DNA from: Snodgrassella alvi
Lineage (GTDB): Bacteria; Pseudomonadota; Gammaproteobacteria; Burkholderiales; Neisseriaceae
Direction of reading: 5' to 3'
DNA: 64,000 nt
Assembly: GCF_040741455.2 (NCBI RefSeq)
Contig: NZ_CP160328.2
Coordinates: 1,364,001-1,428,000, forward strand
In this document: positions 21,069 to 31,171 of the stretch, piece by piece
Layout of the letters: the number at the start of each line of letters is the position of its first letter
Position numbering within the stretch: the stretch's first letter is position 1
Program-made: the position numbers and the translations under genes
The notes under the pieces: model-generated
Database searches by the model: none
Told to the model about the DNA's origin: nothing
The model's input: the letters and a program-made list of their open reading frames with translations, nothing else

Positions 21069-21522
21069 TATCACCACGAAACTAGAAGAACTCGGACACA
21101 CTGTAACCTGTGCAGAATCTTGTACAGGTGGCCTACTGGCAGCTGAGTTGACTCATCTTCCAGGAAGTTCCGGCTGGTTTAATATGGGCTATGTAACTTA
21201 CAGCAATCAAGCAAAGCAACACTTGCTCAATGTTAATGAAGTTACTTTACGACATTATGGTGCTGTAAGTGAAGAATGTGTACGTGAAATGGCTCTAGGA
21301 GCACTGATTGACGCCAAAGCTGATTATGCCCTTTCTATTTCCGGTATTGCCGGACCAACTGGCGGCAGTGCTGAAAAACCTGTTGGCACGGTCTGGTTCG
21401 GATTAGCTACCAAACAACGCATTTGGGCCAAACAACACCTTTTCAAGGGAGATCGTGACGTCATCCGATCACAGGCAGTGGAATATGCACTGCGGTTTTT
21501 GCGTCACTATTTATACCGCTAA
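21049..21522 (+). CDS. pncC: nicotinamide-nucleotide amidohydrolase (CinA C-terminal domain only)
   Basis: Deamidates NMN to nicotinate mononucleotide in NAD recycling. The 157-residue protein consists of the stand-alone PncC domain, with CAESCTGGLLAAELT, YVTYSNQAKQHLL, and SGIAGPTGGSAEKPVGTVW. The N-terminal MoCF-like domain of full CinA is absent, as in E. coli YgaD. It overlaps pgi by 20 bp and is followed by a strong terminator. Confidence 0.95.
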   Translation: MRQTLHDITTKLEELGHTVTCAESCTGGLLAAELTHLPGSSGWFNMGYVTYSNQAKQHLLNVNEVTLRHYGAVSEECVREMALGALIDAKADYALSISGIAGPTGGSAEKPVGTVWFGLATKQRIWAKQHLFKGDRDVIRSQAVEYALRFLRHYLYR

Positions 21523-21548
21523 GAAAATAAATCTGTCTAAAAAATAAG

Positions 21549-21590
21549 AAGCTGGCCGTAAACAATACCGGCCAGCTTGTTTTATTTTTT
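21549..21590. terminator. Bidirectional terminator between pncC and amtB
   Basis: A perfect 10-bp stem AAGCTGGCCG / CGGCCAGCTT with a 10-base loop, followed on the plus strand by GTTTTATTTTTT. On the minus strand the stem is followed by CTTATTTTTTAG, so it can serve both converging operons. Confidence 0.9.
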
Positions 21591-21605
21591 GCACAAACAA
21601 ATTAA

Positions 21606-22931
21606 TTATTCAATACGTTCACCATGAATGCTGACATCCATGCCTTCACGCTCAGCATCATGATCGATACGCAAACCACGGCATACCAGTGCTGCTATTT
21701 TAAGAATCAGATATGTCATTATTACACTGTAAACAACGGTAATTGCAACGTCTTTAACTTGTGCCAGCAGTTGACTGCCAACAGTGGATTCACCTCTGAA
21801 AATAGCATTACTGAATAGCAGACCGGTTAAGATCGAACCCACTATTCCGCCAAAACCATGAATACCGAAAGCATCAAGCGAATCATCATAACCAAATCTG
21901 CGTTTTAAAAATACAGCAGCAAAATATGCTGCTACCGCCGTTAGAATACCAATTACCAGTGCAGCCTGAGGACCAACAAAGCCAGCAGCCGGTGTAATCC
22001 CAACCAGTCCAGATACGGCTCCGGAAGCCATCCCTAAAGCAGAGGGTTTATGTCCGGCCAATTTTTCACAAAGCATCCATGTCAATGCAGCTGAAGCCGC
22101 CGCTACCTGAGTGACCGCCATAGCCATGCCCGCTGAAGCATCCGCCGCACCTGCAGAACCAGCATTAAAACCAAACCAGCCTACCCATAACATCGCAGCA
22201 CCAGTTAATGTTAACACCATATTATGAGGAGCCATAACATCTTTGCCATAACCGAGACGTTTACCAATTACCAATGCCGCTACCAGACCAGCAATACCGG
22301 CATTAATATGAACGACAGTACCTCCCGCAAAATCAAGAACTGGCGTATGTGCGTCAGCCATAAAGCCACCACCCCATACCCAGTGACAAACCGGAGCGTA
22401 AACTAAAGTTACCCACAATCCAGAAAAAACCAATAATGCAGAGAATTTAAGACGTTCAGCAAAAGCACCGGTAACAATCGCAGTAGAAATAATCGCAAAC
22501 GTCATTTGGAAAAACATAAATACCGACTCGGGAACAGTACCACTACCATTTACGATGGTAGTCATTTCTCTGGTTTTATCCAATCCCATGCCAACCAGCA
22601 TAAATCTGTCTAGGCCGCCAATGAAAGCGTTTCCTGGAGTAAAAGCCAGTGAGTATCCTACTATCATCCACAAAACACTGACCAATGCTGCCACAACAAA
22701 ACTGTGCATCATGGTACCTAACACATTTTTTTTGCGCACCATACCGCCATAAAACAATGCAAGTCCTGGTACGGTCATCAGCAAAACAAGTACGGCGGAT
22801 GTCATCACCCATGCAGTATTACCAGCATTTATTTCCGACAGTGGCCGCCACCAGCCGGACAAATCGCCTGCTAGGAGCGGCAATGGCATCAGCAAGACAG
22901 CAGCTAACAAACATTTATTTATTTGATTCAT
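21606..22931 (-). CDS. amtB: ammonium transporter
   Basis: Amt/Rh-family channel moving ammonium or ammonia across the inner membrane. The 441-residue protein has a signal peptide-like start (LLAAVLLMPLPLLAG) and 11 membrane helices. Conserved pieces include GGMVRKKNVLGTMMHS, FAGGTVVHINAGIAGL (first pore histidine), and FGIHGFGGIVGSILTG (second pore histidine). It lies downstream of glnK on the same strand, the classical partnership in which GlnK plugs the channel under nitrogen excess. Confidence 0.98.
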   Translation of the reverse strand: MNQINKCLLAAVLLMPLPLLAGDLSGWWRPLSEINAGNTAWVMTSAVLVLLMTVPGLALFYGGMVRKKNVLGTMMHSFVVAALVSVLWMIVGYSLAFTPGNAFIGGLDRFMLVGMGLDKTREMTTIVNGSGTVPESVFMFFQMTFAIISTAIVTGAFAERLKFSALLVFSGLWVTLVYAPVCHWVWGGGFMADAHTPVLDFAGGTVVHINAGIAGLVAALVIGKRLGYGKDVMAPHNMVLTLTGAAMLWVGWFGFNAGSAGAADASAGMAMAVTQVAAASAALTWMLCEKLAGHKPSALGMASGAVSGLVGITPAAGFVGPQAALVIGILTAVAAYFAAVFLKRRFGYDDSLDAFGIHGFGGIVGSILTGLLFSNAIFRGESTVGSQLLAQVKDVAITVVYSVIMTYLILKIAALVCRGLRIDHDAEREGMDVSIHGERIE

Positions 22932-22962
22932 TTTATTTCCTTATTAAATAATACGTCTGTAT

Positions 22963-23843
<881 letters not shown>

Positions 23844-24686
23844 ATGCTAATTTGCAATCCATACGAAATCGTTATTCAAGGCATGACAAATAATGGTAAA
23901 CGCTTTCGCCCAAGTGACTGGGCTGAACGTTTATGCGGGGTATTGTCTTCTTTCGATCAAGGGCACAGGCTGTCTTATCACCAATGGGTTCGTCCTATTC
24001 TGGTTGATAATATCCGCTGCGTAGCAGTCGATCGCAAGTTAGAACAGATTAGCGCCACAGCCTTTAATTTTATGATGGATTTTGCGCGCGATAACGATCT
24101 GCGCATTCTGGATTGCAAAGCTTTATTAGAAGAACAGGAACACAGACAAATCAGCCTGACAGATGCTGTTGCGCAGGAAAATATCGAAGCGAAACAAACC
24201 AAACAAATCAATTCTTCAACCTCTGCCGAAACAAATTCTCAGATTCCAGTCAGTCAATTACGAGAACTGAAACCAGCCGAAATAAGCTCTGCCTTTGCTG
24301 CATTACATATGTTACATCCTGATATTCGGGATATCACTCAGTTTCAGGAATTGGTAACCATTCAGCAAGCAGAAGGTTATAGATTGCTGGGAATATTTGA
24401 AGAAGGTAAACAAAATGCAGTAACTGTTTGCGGATTTCGTATCGTCACCAACTTCACAGCTGGACGACATTTACATATAGATGATTTGGCCAGCCATCAC
24501 ATACCGGTTCAGGATGATCAGGTCAGCCAAATATTAGATGCATTGAAAGCCATCGGACTTAAAGAACAATGTAAGTGTATTCATGCAGATTCAAGTGTTT
24601 CATCTGATAACACTAATATGCATCACTTATACCTGAAACATGGTTTTATATTATCATGCCATAAATTCAGTTTTACGATTGAATGA
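23844..24686 (+). CDS. DUF3579 domain fused to a GNAT-type acetyltransferase domain
   Basis: A 280-residue two-domain protein. Residues 1-95 match DUF3579, a betaproteobacterial family of unknown role (IVIQGMTNNGKRFRPSDWAE, VRPILVDNIRCVAVD, FARDNDLRILDC). A glutamine- and serine-rich linker of about 35 residues follows. Residues about 137-280 look like a GNAT acyltransferase (LRELKPAEISSAFAALHMLHPDI, ITQFQELVTIQQAEGYRLLGIFE, HLHIDDLA, HLYLKHGFILSCH). The acetyl-CoA loop RGxGxG is not obvious, replaced by sequence around the DD and HIPVQDDQVS stretch. Substrate unknown. It stands alone, with a terminator after it. Confidence 0.8.
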   Translation: MLICNPYEIVIQGMTNNGKRFRPSDWAERLCGVLSSFDQGHRLSYHQWVRPILVDNIRCVAVDRKLEQISATAFNFMMDFARDNDLRILDCKALLEEQEHRQISLTDAVAQENIEAKQTKQINSSTSAETNSQIPVSQLRELKPAEISSAFAALHMLHPDIRDITQFQELVTIQQAEGYRLLGIFEEGKQNAVTVCGFRIVTNFTAGRHLHIDDLASHHIPVQDDQVSQILDALKAIGLKEQCKCIHADSSVSSDNTNMHHLYLKHGFILSCHKFSFTIE

Positions 24687-24730
24687 TAATAATTAGTAAA
24701 ATAGCTCAATCAACCATTGTTTCATTAAAA

Positions 24731-24768
24731 AAACCGGATTGAATAAATTCTTCAATCCGGTTTTTTTA
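24731..24768. terminator. Bidirectional terminator between the DUF3579 fusion gene and rpoH
   Basis: A perfect 13-bp stem AAACCGGATTGAA / TTCAATCCGGTTT with a 7-base loop. It is flanked by seven T on the plus side and by a run of A (T on the minus strand) on the other, so it can end both converging transcripts. Confidence 0.93.
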
Positions 24769-24778
24769 TTCAACTTCA

Positions 24779-25627
24779 TCATTCTGCTTCAGCCAAATAA
24801 CCACGTAATTTCTGCATTGCTTTAGCTTCAATCTGACGAATACGTTCGGCAGAAACACCATATTCACCAGCCAGATCATGTAAGGTTAATCCGCCATCAT
24901 CCGCAAGCCAGCGACTTTCCACAATATGACGGCTGCGTTCATCTAATTTGGCCAGAGCTGTTTGCAGACCATCAGTCTGTAACGCGTAATGAGCTTGCTG
25001 AGCCAGTACCTGTGTTGGTTCGTTAGAGCTATCTGTTAACCAGTCTATCGGTGCAAAATTGTCTTCATCATCATTTTCAGCCAGTAAAGACATATCCTTA
25101 CCAGTCATGCGCTGTTCCATTTCCAGCACTTCTGACAATTTTACTCCAAGATCATCTGCAATGGACTGGGCTTCTTTATTACTTAAAGCGGCCATTGATT
25201 TACGCATGCTACGTAAATTAAAAAACAGTTTACGCTGCGGTTTGGTGGTAGCTACACGTACTAAGCGCCAGTTACGTAAAATAAATTCATGAATTTCTGC
25301 TTTGATCCAATGTACCGCAAACGAAAATAATCGTACGCCCCTGCTAGGCTGAAAACGTTTTACAGCTTTCATCAAACCGATATTGCCTTCCTGAATCAAA
25401 TCAGCCTGATTCAGGCCATAACCATCATATCCACGTGCAATAGAAACCACTACACGCAAGTGTGACAGAATCAATTTTTTTGCAGCCTCTAAATCTCCTT
25501 CGGTCTGGCGTACCGCTAAATCCTGTTCTTCCTCGGGAGAAAGCATAGGAATATTATTTACGGTATGAATGTATTGCTCCAAACTACCATGCCCAGTCGG
25601 CACGGGTAATGCAAAAGCTGTATTCAT
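24779..25627 (-). CDS. rpoH: RNA polymerase sigma-32 (heat-shock) factor
   Basis: Heat-shock sigma factor. Region 2 contains LRVVVSIARGYDGYGLNQAD and LIQEGNIGLMKAVKRFQPSR. The RpoH box QRKLFFNLR is present, distinguishing it from RpoD and RpoS. Region 4 ends with YGVSAERIRQIEAKAMQKLR. I start at the ATG 25625-25627 (MNTAFALPV), preceded by AAAGGATAGG; an ATG 18 codons upstream is less consistent with the family. Length from there is 282 residues. Confidence 0.96.
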   Translation of the reverse strand: MNTAFALPVPTGHGSLEQYIHTVNNIPMLSPEEEQDLAVRQTEGDLEAAKKLILSHLRVVVSIARGYDGYGLNQADLIQEGNIGLMKAVKRFQPSRGVRLFSFAVHWIKAEIHEFILRNWRLVRVATTKPQRKLFFNLRSMRKSMAALSNKEAQSIADDLGVKLSEVLEMEQRMTGKDMSLLAENDDEDNFAPIDWLTDSSNEPTQVLAQQAHYALQTDGLQTALAKLDERSRHIVESRWLADDGGLTLHDLAGEYGVSAERIRQIEAKAMQKLRGYLAEAE

Positions 25628-25850
25628 GCCTATCCTTTCTGTTCGTGTTAGGTTATTGCTATTAATGTAACTGCAACACATTGTTTGTTACCTAAAAATC
25701 AATCAATAACCCAACTAATAATTTATCATTGTAATTAAAATAAGAATGTACTTCAATCACTATTTATGAATTGTTCATCATTGGTAAAATAATGTATTTT
25801 ATCAATTTCGATTGTATATTTTAATGATTATACACATCAGGATAATTTAT

Positions 25851-27413
25851 TCAACAACGATAACGCCTAAAAACATAGATTATTAATAATAAAATCAAGC
25901 TAATAATAGCTAAGGGCCAGCTGCTACCCAGCCACATATAGGGTGTAATGCCCCTGTAGCCGTAAATTTTACCTTCCAGCACACCTGCTGTATCCGGTTT
26001 CAGATGTGCGACAATCTGACCTTTGGGATTGATAATGGCTGTCATACCGGTATTAGTGGCTCGAACCATATAACGACCTGTTTCCAATGCCCGAGCCTGA
26101 GATTGCTGCATATGCTGTTCCATAGCATGGGAGTGTCCATACCAAGCCATATTACTTACATTGGCCAGCATACTGGCCTGACTGGCCGAATTAATGATTT
26201 CATCACCAAAACCATCTTCATAACATATATTAAAGGCTACACGCTGATTAGCCAGCTTTAAAGGTGCTTGAACAGCACCACCGCGAGAAAATCCGGCTAG
26301 CGGCATATCCATCCAGCGATACAACCAGCCAAGTAGAAAAGGCAATGGAATATATTCTCCAAATGGCACTAGGTGATTTTTCGCATAGTAAGGTAATCCA
26401 TTGACAGATAGTGGAGCTGTAAAATTTACTACCGAATTCAGATAACCTGATCCATCGGCGGTATACTGAGGAATACCAACTGCTAAAGCAGAGCCATTGT
26501 TTCGCGCTAGCTGGGTAAATACAGCTAGCTGCTTTGGTGACATATCCTGCCGCATTACTGGAATGGCTGTTTCGGGCAGAATAACAATATTGGCGTGCGT
26601 ACTGTTTATGAGGTCAAGATAACGCCTAAGTGTTGGCTGTAAAGATCGTTCATCCCATTTAAAAGATTGGGGAATATTACCCTGTGCTAAAGCCACTGAT
26701 GCATGCGTACCGTCAGGCTGAGTGAACTGACAATGCAATAAAACCGCACCGAGCAGCCACACACTCAATACGCTGATACTAAACCCTGTTTTAGCCTTAA
26801 TTGATTTAGCCAGTAACAGCTCTGCTAACCATGAACCAGTGGCAACAGTAAATACGGTAACCAGAAAAATTCCGCCTAAAGGTGCAAAACCAGCTAAAGG
26901 TGAATCAGCTATCTGGCTATAACCCCATATACCCCAGCCGAAACCGGTCAGTGCCCTTTCCCGTACGAATTCTGCCAACGCCCATAGCAACGGTAAAATT
27001 ATTGCATGACGAACGCTACGAGAAATTCTGAATTTTCCGAGTAGCCAGAATACTAGAGCAGGATAAACAGCCAGATAGGCGGGCAGCAGCAAAGTTAATG
27101 GCCAGGCCATTATCTGCGGTAAACCAGCTACATCATGCAATGCAATATCTATCCAGTAGAGTAAAACAGTATAGGCTGTGAATGCCCAAAGATATGCTGA
27201 ACGAACACGCCATTGTGGCCGTACTGATTGTAAAATCAGCAATATGGCCAATAAAACAGGTAAGAGCCAGAAATGATAATAGGGGGCATAAGCAAAAGGC
27301 ACCAGAGCAGCAGATAAGAATAAAAGTGGCCAGTACAGCCAAGGTTTGGCTAAAACAGCACCATATTTGAATTCATAAATAGGCTGTGCCGACTTATCCT
27401 TTTGTTTGGTCAC
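25851..27413 (-). CDS. lnt: apolipoprotein N-acyltransferase
   Basis: Inner-membrane enzyme that adds the third acyl chain to lipoproteins. About six N-terminal membrane helices precede a periplasmic nitrilase-like domain. The catalytic Glu (ILPETAIPV), Lys (YYAKNHLVPFGEY) and Cys (NICYEDGFG) are all visible, and a final helix (LAIISLILLLIIYVF) closes the 520-residue protein. It is on the same strand downstream of corC, the usual partner, but 230 bp away. Confidence 0.96.
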   Translation of the reverse strand: MTKQKDKSAQPIYEFKYGAVLAKPWLYWPLLFLSAALVPFAYAPYYHFWLLPVLLAILLILQSVRPQWRVRSAYLWAFTAYTVLLYWIDIALHDVAGLPQIMAWPLTLLLPAYLAVYPALVFWLLGKFRISRSVRHAIILPLLWALAEFVRERALTGFGWGIWGYSQIADSPLAGFAPLGGIFLVTVFTVATGSWLAELLLAKSIKAKTGFSISVLSVWLLGAVLLHCQFTQPDGTHASVALAQGNIPQSFKWDERSLQPTLRRYLDLINSTHANIVILPETAIPVMRQDMSPKQLAVFTQLARNNGSALAVGIPQYTADGSGYLNSVVNFTAPLSVNGLPYYAKNHLVPFGEYIPLPFLLGWLYRWMDMPLAGFSRGGAVQAPLKLANQRVAFNICYEDGFGDEIINSASQASMLANVSNMAWYGHSHAMEQHMQQSQARALETGRYMVRATNTGMTAIINPKGQIVAHLKPDTAGVLEGKIYGYRGITPYMWLGSSWPLAIISLILLLIIYVFRRYRC

Positions 27414-27643
27414 TTCTATCTTCTCCAGCGTTTTAACCGGTTTAGTAGATACAGATTTTTATAATCACTACTGACTTTAAGCTCGTATTGTAGCTATAAG
27501 CAATAAAGAATAAATATCCGCTTACTATAATCTGTTATGGTGCGTATCCACGCAATCAGACTGGATTTATTATTCCTTCCAATCTTGAAATATATGCAAT
27601 ACAGATAAAGTTTAATATAGTTTAAGCTTTAACCTTATCTGGT

Positions 27644-28483
27644 TTATGAATGAGCACTATTTTTTACCGTTACCATTAAAGTCTGTAGACGCCTTGCATC
27701 GGCACGGGCAACAGTAAAATTTAATTTTCCAATAGTAATTTTTTCGCCACGTACCGGCATATGACCCAATTCTTGAATCACCAAACCTCCTATGGTATCA
27801 ACTTCGTCATCTGAATAATCGGTACCAAAAAATTCGTTGATGTCTTCTATTTCAGTTACTGCATTAACGCGAAAACGTTCAGCTGAAACTGCGAAGATAT
27901 TGTCGGCACTATCATCTTCATCAAATTCATCCTCAATATCACCAATGATTGGTTCAATCACATCTTCAAACGTCACCAATCCAGAAGTGCCACCATATTC
28001 ATCGACGACAATGGCCATATGATTCCGTTGTTCACGAAATTCCTTGAGTAATGTATTCAGGGATTTTCCCTCTGGCACAAAGACAGCCGGTCGTATTACC
28101 TGTTCTAACTGAAAATGTTCGCTTCTGCCCCAGTACTTAAGCAAGTCCTTAGCATGTAGGATACCCAAAATCTGATCTTTATCTTCTCCGATTACGGGGA
28201 AACGTGAATGAGTGGTGTCAATAATATAGGCAATTATTTTATCCAGCGGATCTTCAATTTTGATTACATCCATCTGGCTACGCGTTATCATTGCATCACG
28301 CACTTCCAGATCAGCAAAATCCAGAACATTTTCCAAACATTGCAATGTATCAGCATCAAAAACCTGCCGTTCATGTGCTTCCCGTAACGTTTGTAAAACT
28401 TCAGCTTCAGTCTCTGGAGCCTCTCCAGAGATACGATTTACCAGTCGCTCAAAAAAACCGGGTTTCGACGAACTTTCGTCCAT
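27644..28483 (-). CDS. corC: CorC/HlyC-type CBS-domain protein
   Basis: Cytoplasmic protein of the magnesium/cobalt efflux family. It has two CBS domains (ITRSQMDVIKIEDPLDKII; VPEGKSLNTLLKEFREQRNH with VDEYGGTSGLVTFED) and a C-terminal CorC_HlyC domain (IGGLVIQELGHMPVRGE). There is no DUF21 membrane domain, so it is the soluble CorC type. I use the ATG at 28481-28483, because the first in-frame start is a TTG two codons earlier. The gene begins 2 bp past the ybeY stop, so translation is probably coupled. Confidence 0.93.
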   Translation of the reverse strand: MDESSSKPGFFERLVNRISGEAPETEAEVLQTLREAHERQVFDADTLQCLENVLDFADLEVRDAMITRSQMDVIKIEDPLDKIIAYIIDTTHSRFPVIGEDKDQILGILHAKDLLKYWGRSEHFQLEQVIRPAVFVPEGKSLNTLLKEFREQRNHMAIVVDEYGGTSGLVTFEDVIEPIIGDIEDEFDEDDSADNIFAVSAERFRVNAVTEIEDINEFFGTDYSDDEVDTIGGLVIQELGHMPVRGEKITIGKLNFTVARADARRLQTLMVTVKNSAHS

Positions 28484-28485
28484 AA

Positions 28486-29001
28486 TCAATATTCATCCTG
28501 TGCATATGGATTTGCATATCCTAACTGATGCAGGATACGGATTTCAAGCGCTTCCATAATTTCTGCTTCTTCATCTTCAATATGATCATAACCCATCAGA
28601 TGCAAGACTCCGTGGACTGTCAGATGAGCATAATGCGCTATCAGTGGCTTTTGTTGTTCAGCAGCTTCTTTCTCAATCACCTGCGGGCAAAATATAAGAT
28701 CCCCATTCAGCTCTCCTTTATCCGGCATAAATATATTTTCACCCTCATTTAGTGCAAAGCTTAATATATTAGTAGCATAATCCTTGTGCCGATAATCATG
28801 ATTAAACTGGCGTGCTTCTGTTTCATTGCATAAAAGAATAGCAATATTGGCACGTTTAAAACTATTTTTGCAGGTTTGCCATATCCACTGACGCCATTGG
28901 CTGAGTGTAGGAATATTTTGTGCATCACTGTGATTATCAAAATGTAAACTGAATACAGCATTTAAATGCTGTAAAAAAAGGCTTTTTTTGGCAACTTTCA
29001 T
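28486..29001 (-). CDS. ybeY: endoribonuclease YbeY (rRNA maturation factor)
   Basis: Single-strand endonuclease for 16S rRNA 3' maturation and ribosome quality control. The metal motif HGVLHLMGYDH (HxxxHxxxxDH type) lies around residues 131-141. At 171 residues it is normal. In many proteobacteria a phoH-like gene (ybeZ) precedes ybeY; none is present here. Confidence 0.96.
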   Translation of the reverse strand: MKVAKKSLFLQHLNAVFSLHFDNHSDAQNIPTLSQWRQWIWQTCKNSFKRANIAILLCNETEARQFNHDYRHKDYATNILSFALNEGENIFMPDKGELNGDLIFCPQVIEKEAAEQQKPLIAHYAHLTVHGVLHLMGYDHIEDEEAEIMEALEIRILHQLGYANPYAQDEY

Positions 29002-29366
29002 TTAATCATTTTTGTATCTTAATACGAATATTTTAGCAATTTCGGCTGGGAAATGCATTACTCTGCAATTTTGATTAGACTGTGAACTGAATCTTTATCA
29101 ATGAATTCAAGATAGGCTTACATGTTTTTAAGATAAGAAGATTTCAAAACAAGTTGCCAGTGATATCAAATAAATTGTTGTCAACTCAGGCTTAGTCTAT
29201 AAACAATTACAGAAGTAATATCACGTAGTATGTTTTTAATATTGCTGAAAAGAAATCATTTTTTTAGTCTAAATGCAATTTGAGACAACTTTGAATCACT
29301 ATTATGAATTCATAAACAATATATCCATCCGGATTCAGTGATAAACGCTAAAGTGAAATAATAAAT

Positions 29367-29414
29367 CCATAAGTAGATTCTGCTTTGAGATAGGAAACAT
29401 GAATCTACTTATGG
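29367..29414. repeat. Perfect 14-bp inverted repeat with 20-base loop
   Basis: CCATAAGTAGATTC and its exact reverse complement are separated by 20 bases. There is no T-run next to it on the plus strand, and only ATTTATTATTTC on the minus strand. It could be a regulatory RNA structure, a weak terminator or a remnant of a small repeat element. I found no second copy in the window by eye. Confidence 0.7.
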
Positions 29415-29517
29415 TTAAAGATATCTAGCAAATTGATTATGCCAGAAGAGGATATGAAGTTATAAATGGGTTACTTCAGACACGAACTTATTTAAAGTAT
29501 GGCTATAATAGGCTACC

Positions 29518-29544
29518 GCCCTGTTTGAGCTTTATAAACAGGGC
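29518..29544 (-). terminator. Hairpin after the Roadblock operon
   Basis: A perfect 9-bp stem GCCCTGTTT / AAACAGGGC with a 9-base loop, 18 bp past the last gene of the 29563-33768 operon. The downstream minus-strand sequence is not a T-run, so termination would be weak or Rho-assisted. Confidence 0.5.
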
Positions 29545-29562
29545 TGTATGCTGAATTTTCTG

Positions 29563-29928
29563 TTATCGTAAAATATCCACAATGCTGCGGGCAGCACGAC
29601 GAGCATCCAACAAAATCAAACCTAATTTGGCACCTTCATTAGCTGTCACAGCCAGTACATTGGTATCACCTGCTTGAATCAGCAGAATATAACCATGTTT
29701 ACCCTTTACCATAACTTGCTCCAGTTCATCACACTGTAATTCACGTGATGTGCGGTTACCCAGAGCAAGCAAAGCTGCCGCCATTGCACCAACGCGATCC
29801 GGATCAACACCATTTGGTAACAAGGTTGCTACCGGCAGACCATCGGAGGAAATTACAGCAGATGCGGTAATGTCAGCCGAGGAGCTGTTTAAATCGCTTA
29901 ATACCGAAACCAGTAATTGTTCTTGCAT
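29563..29928 (-). CDS. Roadblock/LC7 domain protein
   Basis: A 121-residue protein with the single-domain Roadblock/LC7 pattern: DLNSSSADITASAVISSDGLPVAT, an acidic turn, DPDRVGAMAAALLALGNRTSRE, then VMVKGKHGYILLIQAGDTNVLAVTAN. Bacterial proteins of this type (MglB is the best known) are partners or GTPase-activating proteins of small Ras-like GTPases. It is the last gene of a five-gene operon with such a GTPase, 21 bp after the preceding gene. No signal peptide or membrane segment is present. Confidence 0.88.
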   Translation of the reverse strand: MQEQLLVSVLSDLNSSSADITASAVISSDGLPVATLLPNGVDPDRVGAMAAALLALGNRTSRELQCDELEQVMVKGKHGYILLIQAGDTNVLAVTANEGAKLGLILLDARRAARSIVDILR

Positions 29929-29949
29929 CTTGATGTCTTTCTATTGATG

Positions 29950-30609
29950 TTATTCATTTACCACATGAATGTCTTCACCAGCCAATACATACAGGCCACG
30001 TACCATAGTGACGAAAGCCTCACTGTTGAGTAATGGCAATCCGGCAGTGACCAAAATATTTTTGGTATTCCCTATATATAAAGGGAAGAATGTTAATTCA
30101 CTCTGACCGGCAGGATCACATATCCCGATAGCGTTGTTGTATATATTGAGGTTATTTTTAATCAGCAGGCTGTGTTTTTCAGTCAGCCGTGTTGCCTCGC
30201 TGGCCAGATTGGCCACTTCTTCGGCAGTCTCATGATTAAAACCGACATTAGCAAAATAAAAACCATCCTGATCAACCAGCAATGCCTTATGGCTGTCTGA
30301 CAATTGACCCAGAATATCTTCGAATCCATCTGATGTTACCTTCACCAGCTGTGAGCTTGGTTTGGCTTCACCATATAAAAATTCCAGACGTTGCAAGCGA
30401 TATAATAAATTCAATGCAGTATGAACATCATCTGTCTCAGCCCATTGCTTTAAACGCTCTTCAGTTAATTTGGCGTTTATGTCTGCCTGCAGAATGTTAG
30501 CCAGTAACATACGGCTTGCACTGTGACTAGGGCTAGACACTGCATAAAATGCACCAGCCGGCATCACTTTTGGATATAAATCATGATGTAACTGTAATGT
30601 AGAATCCAT
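29950..30609 (-). CDS. Conserved protein of the GTPase operon, possibly Roadblock/longin-like
   Basis: A 219-residue soluble protein. I do not recognise the family with certainty. The N-terminal third is mostly helical (LANILQADINAKLTEERLKQ). The C-terminal half alternates strand and helix with HKALLVDQDGFYFANVGFNH and LFFPLYIGNTKNILVTAGLP-like strands, reminiscent of a Roadblock fold. It lies 5 bp after the GTPase gene and 21 bp before the clear Roadblock gene, so a role as GTPase partner is likely by context only. Confidence 0.7.
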   Translation of the reverse strand: MDSTLQLHHDLYPKVMPAGAFYAVSSPSHSASRMLLANILQADINAKLTEERLKQWAETDDVHTALNLLYRLQRLEFLYGEAKPSSQLVKVTSDGFEDILGQLSDSHKALLVDQDGFYFANVGFNHETAEEVANLASEATRLTEKHSLLIKNNLNIYNNAIGICDPAGQSELTFFPLYIGNTKNILVTAGLPLLNSEAFVTMVRGLYVLAGEDIHVVNE

Positions 30610-30614
30610 ACTGA

Positions 30615-31151
30615 CTATCCTTCCAATCCCGGATCAATGGAATACAGCATAGCAGTAACCAGTTGTTTCACGTCATCTTCATTGCGTGCATCAACTTCAA
30701 ACACAGGTACATTTAGATTGTGTTGTGCCAGATACTGCTGATAAACATCCACACCTGGCTGTGGATTTAAATCCATTTTGGTCACACCCACAACAACTGG
30801 TGCATCTTCCAGCAAATCGTGAAAAGAAGTCAGGAAGAATTTCAAATCTTTCAATGGATTCTGGCGAGTATTATCCAGTAACAGAATTAAACCCATACTG
30901 CCCTTACTCAGAATACTCCACATAAAATCGAAGCGTTCCTGACCTGGGGTACCATATAGATGAACTTTGGTATTATCGTCCAATCGAATAACACCATAGT
31001 CCATGGCGACAGTAGTATAGCCTTTTCTGTCCTGAGTCATGTCCGACGCACTGGCATCTGTCTGTACCGGAGGATCATCCGATAATGCAGCGATAGCAGT
31101 TGTTTTTCCCACCCCAACCGGGCCGGTAAAGATAATTTTATTTTCAACCAT
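30615..31151 (-). CDS. small Ras-like GTPase (MglA-type superfamily)
   Basis: A 178-residue soluble GTPase. The P-loop GPVGVGKT is at residues 10-17. A switch I Thr lies in KGYTTVAMD (46-47). G3 is YGTPGQERF (66-74) with the candidate catalytic Gln71, and G4 is TKMD (124-127). The GTPG form in place of DxxG is seen in several prokaryotic Ras-like groups. It lacks a lipidation site. In Myxococcus the related MglA sets cell polarity with MglB. Here it is flanked by Roadblock-type genes downstream and by a receiver-like protein upstream, 20 bp away, which supports a switch module. Confidence 0.9.
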   Translation of the reverse strand: MVENKIIFTGPVGVGKTTAIAALSDDPPVQTDASASDMTQDRKGYTTVAMDYGVIRLDDNTKVHLYGTPGQERFDFMWSILSKGSMGLILLLDNTRQNPLKDLKFFLTSFHDLLEDAPVVVGVTKMDLNPQPGVDVYQQYLAQHNLNVPVFEVDARNEDDVKQLVTAMLYSIDPGLEG

Positions 31152-31171
31152 GATTACTCCCTGCTTAGGTA

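Larger units (their letters stand above)
29002..29562. other. Intergenic region with two inverted repeats
   Basis: About 560 bp without a supported gene, between ybeY and the Roadblock operon. It contains a perfect 14-bp inverted repeat at 29367-29380/29401-29414 and a 9-bp hairpin at 29518-29544 just past the Roadblock gene. It should also hold the ybeY promoter. Confidence 0.6.
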
